From DAOUET01 sp034430155 (GTDB lineage: Bacteria; Chloroflexota; Anaerolineae; Anaerolineales; UBA4823): 26,961 bases of DNA. Where the stretch lies: positions 1 through 26,961 of the forward strand of contig DAOUET010000074.1 of NCBI GenBank assembly GCA_034430155.1, read 5' to 3'. Numbering within the stretch: the first letter of the stretch is position 1; every line of letters starts with the position of its first letter. The translations under genes were made by a program, and so were the position numbers. Shown in pieces: positions 23,832-26,961 of the stretch. The notes under the pieces were generated by a model. It worked only from the letters and a program-made list of their open reading frames with translations. It was not told where the DNA came from and searched no databases.

Positions 23832-24980
23832 ATGGCTCAAGGATTAGTGCGCTATACAGAAATCAAATCGGCTGACCGCTGTCGTTTTGATGCGGTCGCG
23901 CTCGGCGAGGTAATGCTGCGCTTCGATCCTTTCGATGTCCCCACGGCGCGCGCTAAAGTGATGCGCGTGTTTCAGGGCGGAGGTGAAACCAATGTCGCGT
24001 GTGGTTTAGCGTATACATTTGGCTTGCGCGCGGCTGTCGTCACGGCGCTGGTAGACGACGACATCGGGAAGAATATCCGGAACCAGTTGCGCGAAGCTGG
24101 TGTCGATCTCAGCGAGATCATCTGGTTCAATACTAAAAACGATGGCTCGCGTTTCTCGACCGACCAAAAGGGTACGTTGATGAACGGGATCAACTTCACA
24201 TTTGTCGGCAAAGGGGTGATCCCCTCGGACACGTTGTACTACCGCGCGCACACTGCAGTTCGGGAACTGCGTGAAGGAGATGTCGATTGGGACGCGCTAT
24301 TCGCCAAAGAGGGTGTCCGCGTCTTTAGTACGGGCGGCATCTACATGCTGATTTCACCCACATCCGCAGGCCTAGCCATCCAAGGAGCACACAAGGCAAA
24401 TGAATACGGCACGTTTGTCGCCGCCGACTTGAATTATCGCAGCAAAGTAGAACCGAACAAGAACCGCGCGCGGGAGATCAATCGACAAATCACACCTTAT
24501 CTGGGTTTCCTGGTCGGAAACGATAGCGACCTCTCAGGCGCCCTGGGGTACGAGACCCCGGTCGCGGCAGACGCGCCGTATGACGAATGGGTCGCTGCGT
24601 ATGGCAAGACGGTTCGGCGGATCGCGAAGGATTATCCGAACCTAAGTCTGATCGGCACCCAGTGGCGCGGCGCAACGAATGCTGATTTGGTCAGTTGGGG
24701 TGCTGTCTTGTACGACGCGATCAATGACAAAATGTATCAAGCTCCGCTGCGCGTTGATGTCCCGATTGCCGACCGGACCGGCGGCGGAGATTCGTTCGCG
24801 TCCGGGGTCTTGGCGGCTTTGCTCAAGAGCAAGGATCTTGAGACGGCAGTGCAATGGGGGGCGGCTCATGGCATCCTTGTTCAAGAAACACCCGGCGACA
24901 TTACGATGGTGGACTCGAAAGCAGTCTTAGCCGAAGTCGCACGCGCGCACGCGTCCGGAGGAGTAAGAGCAACGCGGTAG
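23832..24980 (+). CDS. kdgK: PfkB-family kinase, probable 2-keto-3-deoxygluconate kinase
   Basis: A 382-residue ribokinase-fold sugar kinase. FQGGGETNVACGLA near the N-terminus is the substrate-binding glycine-rich motif. The C-terminal PfkB signature is DRTGGGDSFASG, with the catalytic Asp near residue 320; the usual GAGD reads GGGD. The protein is longer than most PfkB kinases (about 310). Long insertions of this kind are seen in KDG kinases of some bacteria, but I cannot be certain. Position next to KDPG aldolase is the main argument for phosphorylation of 2-keto-3-deoxygluconate (or galactonate). ATG 23832 has AAAGGAAG upstream. The stop at 24980 is followed by degraded DNA. Confidence 0.82.
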   Translation: MAQGLVRYTEIKSADRCRFDAVALGEVMLRFDPFDVPTARAKVMRVFQGGGETNVACGLAYTFGLRAAVVTALVDDDIGKNIRNQLREAGVDLSEIIWFNTKNDGSRFSTDQKGTLMNGINFTFVGKGVIPSDTLYYRAHTAVRELREGDVDWDALFAKEGVRVFSTGGIYMLISPTSAGLAIQGAHKANEYGTFVAADLNYRSKVEPNKNRAREINRQITPYLGFLVGNDSDLSGALGYETPVAADAPYDEWVAAYGKTVRRIAKDYPNLSLIGTQWRGATNADLVSWGAVLYDAINDKMYQAPLRVDVPIADRTGGGDSFASGVLAALLKSKDLETAVQWGAAHGILVQETPGDITMVDSKAVLAEVARAHASGGVRATR

Positions 24981-24981
24981 G

Positions 24982-25059
24982 CCCTTTTTCCTCACTCCTG
25001 ATGAGAGAGTGGGAATGGATATCGAAGCCTTGAAGCTCGACGAACTCGCCGCCGAATGA
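24982..25059 (+). pseudogene. Short unidentified gene tail after kdgK
   Basis: In a frame different from kdgK, 25 codons read PFFLTPDERVGMDIEALKLD and then ELAAE before a TGA at 25057-25059. Its composition and ending are protein-like, as in a gene's C-terminus, and an AAAGGAGG for the next gene follows 8 bases later. I do not recognise the family. An enzyme of the same pathway could have stood here, but nothing in the tail proves it. Confidence 0.3.
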
Positions 25060-25067
25060 CCAACTAA

Positions 25068-25622
25068 AGGAGGCTGACAAAGGGATTAATACAGCTCGAA
25101 AGATCGGTATTCAATAAATTCCTTGAAACAACTCTGGAGGCGTTTCGGATTGCCAAGACTGGCGACGTTCGCACAATTCTCAACCCTGCGCCGGCCGCGC
25201 CGATCCCTGAAGAGCTTCTGCAACTTTCGGATATCTGCGCCCCGAATGAAACTGAAACCGAACTCTTAACTGGCCAGCCTGTGGGTACGCTGGCCGAGGC
25301 TGAAGTTGCAGCACGCAAGCTTTTGTCTCGGGGGACAAGGACAGTAATTTTGACCTTAGGCGAACGCGGTGCATTGCTAGTTGATAAGGATACGGTGGAA
25401 AACATCCCAGCCGTGAAAGTGGATGCCGTGGATCCCACGGGCGCCGGCGACGCGTTCATCGGCAGCCTTGCCGTGTATTTGGGCGAAGGACTCTCGCTAT
25501 GTGATGCCATTCGGCGCGCTAACGCGGTTGCCGCGCTATCGGTCACTCGAATCGGGACACAGGTCTCTTTCCCCAAACGAACCGAGGTGGATAATTTTCT
25601 AAGGCAGCAAGGATTGATATGA
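25068..25622 (+). pseudogene. rbsK: Ribokinase, N-terminally truncated
   Basis: From an in-frame stop at 25065 onward the frame reads a ribokinase C-terminal half: LIQLE, ETTLEAFRIAK, TILNPAP, APNETETELLTG, VILTLGERGA, the PfkB signature DPTGAGDAFIG with its catalytic Asp, and ANAVAALSVTRIG. About 120 N-terminal residues, including the substrate-binding glycine motif, are missing. AAAGGAGG (25066-25073) lies at the junction but no start codon follows it in this frame. This looks like a deletion that kept the ribosome site and the second half. It is unlikely to make an active kinase. Confidence 0.8.
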
Positions 25623-25634
25623 ACAGACGTCGCG

Positions 25635-26066
25635 GTGACATTCAGTGAAATCATGTGTACGACGTGCAAATCGTTCGGCGAGGTGGAGTTGGTGACAAAT
25701 AGGGCAGGACGTAGCGTTGAGCAGGCGCGGCAGATCAGTTTCCACATGTTCACGAACGGTACGATTTGCGCGTACGGCTATTCGAGCATTCCGCAGGTTC
25801 ACATCCCGGTTCACGTTGGCGGCATTGCCATTTATCCGGACGATCTGATGCATGGCAACTACAATGAGGTGACAACCATTCCGAAAGAAATCGCGGTGGA
25901 AGTGGCGGATATTGGCGACGCGCACATCACAGCAGAGAAGATCATCATCAAAGCCATGCGCCGGACCACGAACGATCTTCGATTGCTGTGCGAATTTCAG
26001 ATGGAATCGAAAAGCCAAATAGAAAACTCCGCGCACAGGTCTCGCGCGCAGAGAAATAGGTTTTGA
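25635..26066 (+). pseudogene. RraA-like (demethylmenaquinone methyltransferase/aldolase fold) remnant
   Basis: The frame reads the second half of an RraA-like protein: SEIMCTTCKSFG, then ISFHMFTNGT, VHIPVHVGGIAIYPDDL, HGNYNEVTTIPKEIA. The first 80 or so residues are gone, and where class II HMG/CHA aldolases of this fold have a conserved Arg-Asp (GGVRD), this one has GRS, so the metal-site Asp is lost. An ATG at 25619 overlaps the ribokinase stop (ATGA) but its frame ends after 9 codons, which suggests the original start survives while the body was deleted. GTG 25635 is only a nominal start. Confidence 0.65.
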
Positions 26067-26120
26067 TACAGAAGAGCGCTTTGCCGTGTCGTTTTGTCAT
26101 CAGATATTTAAGGAGAAAAT

Positions 26121-26961
26121 ATGAAAACGGTCTATCTTGTTGCGAGTGGCGACCTGCGTTTATCGGCGAATCAAAATTGTTGGGCGGCGCAAGACGCGAT
26201 GGAAAAACAAGTCATCGCCGCGGTCGAGCGCGAGGGCTGGAAGGTCGAACGCGGGCATCAGTACGATCCTGTGCTCAAGCACGGCTTTCTCGACTCACAA
26301 CGACACGGCATCGAAGTATTCCGTTCGATTTCGCCGGATGAGCCACTCATCGTCGCGGAAGCAGTGTGGCAGTACACCCATCATGTCTTGCCCGGGCTGA
26401 TGACACATCGCGGACCGATTCTCACAGTCGCGAATTGGAGCGGGCAATGGCCTGGGTTGGTCGGGCTGCTCAACCTCAACGGTTCACTCACCAAAGCCGG
26501 TATCAAGTACTCGACGTTGTGGAGCGAGAATTTCGATGATGACTTTTTCATCAATGGCTTGCGGAAATGGTTGAAGACCGGCGAGGTCGTACACGACACT
26601 TCGCACGTTCGCGCGTTCGACGACGTGCGCGTGCCCGCGAGCGTGGCAGAGATCGGCGTCAAGCTTGCTAAAGAATTTCGAGCAAACAAATCCATTATGG
26701 GCATCTTCGACGAAGGATGCATGAGCATGTACAACGCGATCATTCCCGACGAATTGCTAAGCCCAATCGGCGTGTTCAAAGAACGCTTGAGTCAGTCTGC
26801 GCTCTTTGCGAAAATGCGCATGGTGTCAGACAAGGATGCGCGCGCAGTGTACGATTGGTTGCTGGTGAAAGGAATGAAATTCAATCTCGGCACAGACGAA
26901 AAGACCGAACTGACCGAGACGCAGGTTTTGTTGCAGTGCAAGATGTACATCGCCGCAGTGC
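26121..26961 (+). CDS. L-fucose/L-arabinose isomerase-like protein, cut by the window end
   Basis: An ATG at 26121, with AAGGAG 5-6 bases upstream, opens a frame that runs 280 codons to the last base without a stop. The N-terminus (KTVYLVASGDLRLSANQNCW), the IVAEAVWQYTHHVLPGLM segment, TVANWSGQWPGLVGLLNLNG and GIFDEGCMSMYNAIIPDELL resemble FucI/AraA-type ketol isomerases, which have a manganese site formed by Glu and Asp residues in the missing C-terminal part. It would convert an aldose to a ketose, upstream of a kinase such as the lost FGGY one. The exact sugar is unknown. Confidence 0.68.
   Translation, partial: MKTVYLVASGDLRLSANQNCWAAQDAMEKQVIAAVEREGWKVERGHQYDPVLKHGFLDSQRHGIEVFRSISPDEPLIVAEAVWQYTHHVLPGLMTHRGPILTVANWSGQWPGLVGLLNLNGSLTKAGIKYSTLWSENFDDDFFINGLRKWLKTGEVVHDTSHVRAFDDVRVPASVAEIGVKLAKEFRANKSIMGIFDEGCMSMYNAIIPDELLSPIGVFKERLSQSALFAKMRMVSDKDARAVYDWLLVKGMKFNLGTDEKTELTETQVLLQCKMYIAAV

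Noticed and set aside
25015..25059. A 14-codon standalone peptide from ATG 25015
   Set aside because: There is no proper ribosome site, and the frame is open further upstream. It reads better as the tail of a lost gene.

Overview
The window looks like a chromosomal stretch from a mesophilic, anaerobe-type Chloroflexota bacterium (Anaerolineae-like). That placement is my inference. It rests on the gene set, a secD with a Pro/Thr-rich insert, a MurA carrying Asp at the fosfomycin-target position, and an archaeal-type cupin phosphoglucose isomerase next to tungsten aldehyde oxidoreductase remains. No rRNA, tRNA or CRISPR array was recognised.

Region A (1-580) is the edge of a broken IS4-like element. 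Region B (581-15,060) is a compact housekeeping block of moderate GC. It holds osmC and thioredoxin (+ strand), a strong bidirectional terminator, then mostly minus-strand operons: SAM hydrolase-murA; a LytR-CpsA-Psr protein; secD-secF; a SpoIIE-type phosphatase with a small P-loop kinase; HAD phosphatase-rlmN-lipid kinase-methyltransferase; and tig-clpP. A type IV prepilin peptidase sits alone on the + strand. The secD leader has a good promoter, a 10-bp inverted repeat centred on the -10 box, and a hairpin between promoter and start codon.

Region C (15,175-16,131) is a degenerate insertion sequence whose transposase has lost its C-terminal catalytic part. Its tig-side end appears to supply a TTGACA box, 16 bp from a TACAAT outside the element, which would be a hybrid promoter for tig-clpP.

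Region D (about 16,300 to the end) changes abruptly. Every gene is on the + strand, the DNA is clearly richer in GC (frequent gcgcgc), and the content is sugar catabolism: MDR sugar dehydrogenase, cupin PGI, 2-hydroxyacid dehydrogenase, shikimate-dehydrogenase-like protein, tagatose-3-epimerase-like isomerase, FSA/TalC transaldolase, phosphotriesterase-like lactonase, KDPG aldolase, KDG kinase and a FucI-like isomerase cut by the window end. MDR dehydrogenase, lactonase, KDG kinase and KDPG aldolase suggest an Entner-Doudoroff-like route from an unidentified sugar, but no dehydratase is visible. Broken genes lie among the intact ones: an FGGY kinase N-terminus fused to an aldehyde:ferredoxin oxidoreductase C-terminus, a ribokinase C-terminal half, an RraA-like C-terminal part, and two short tails behind or near Shine-Dalgarno sequences that lack a start. 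The island seems to be decaying by in-place deletions, or the sequence carries assembly deletions. The A/B-to-D switch could be horizontal transfer or a contig join.
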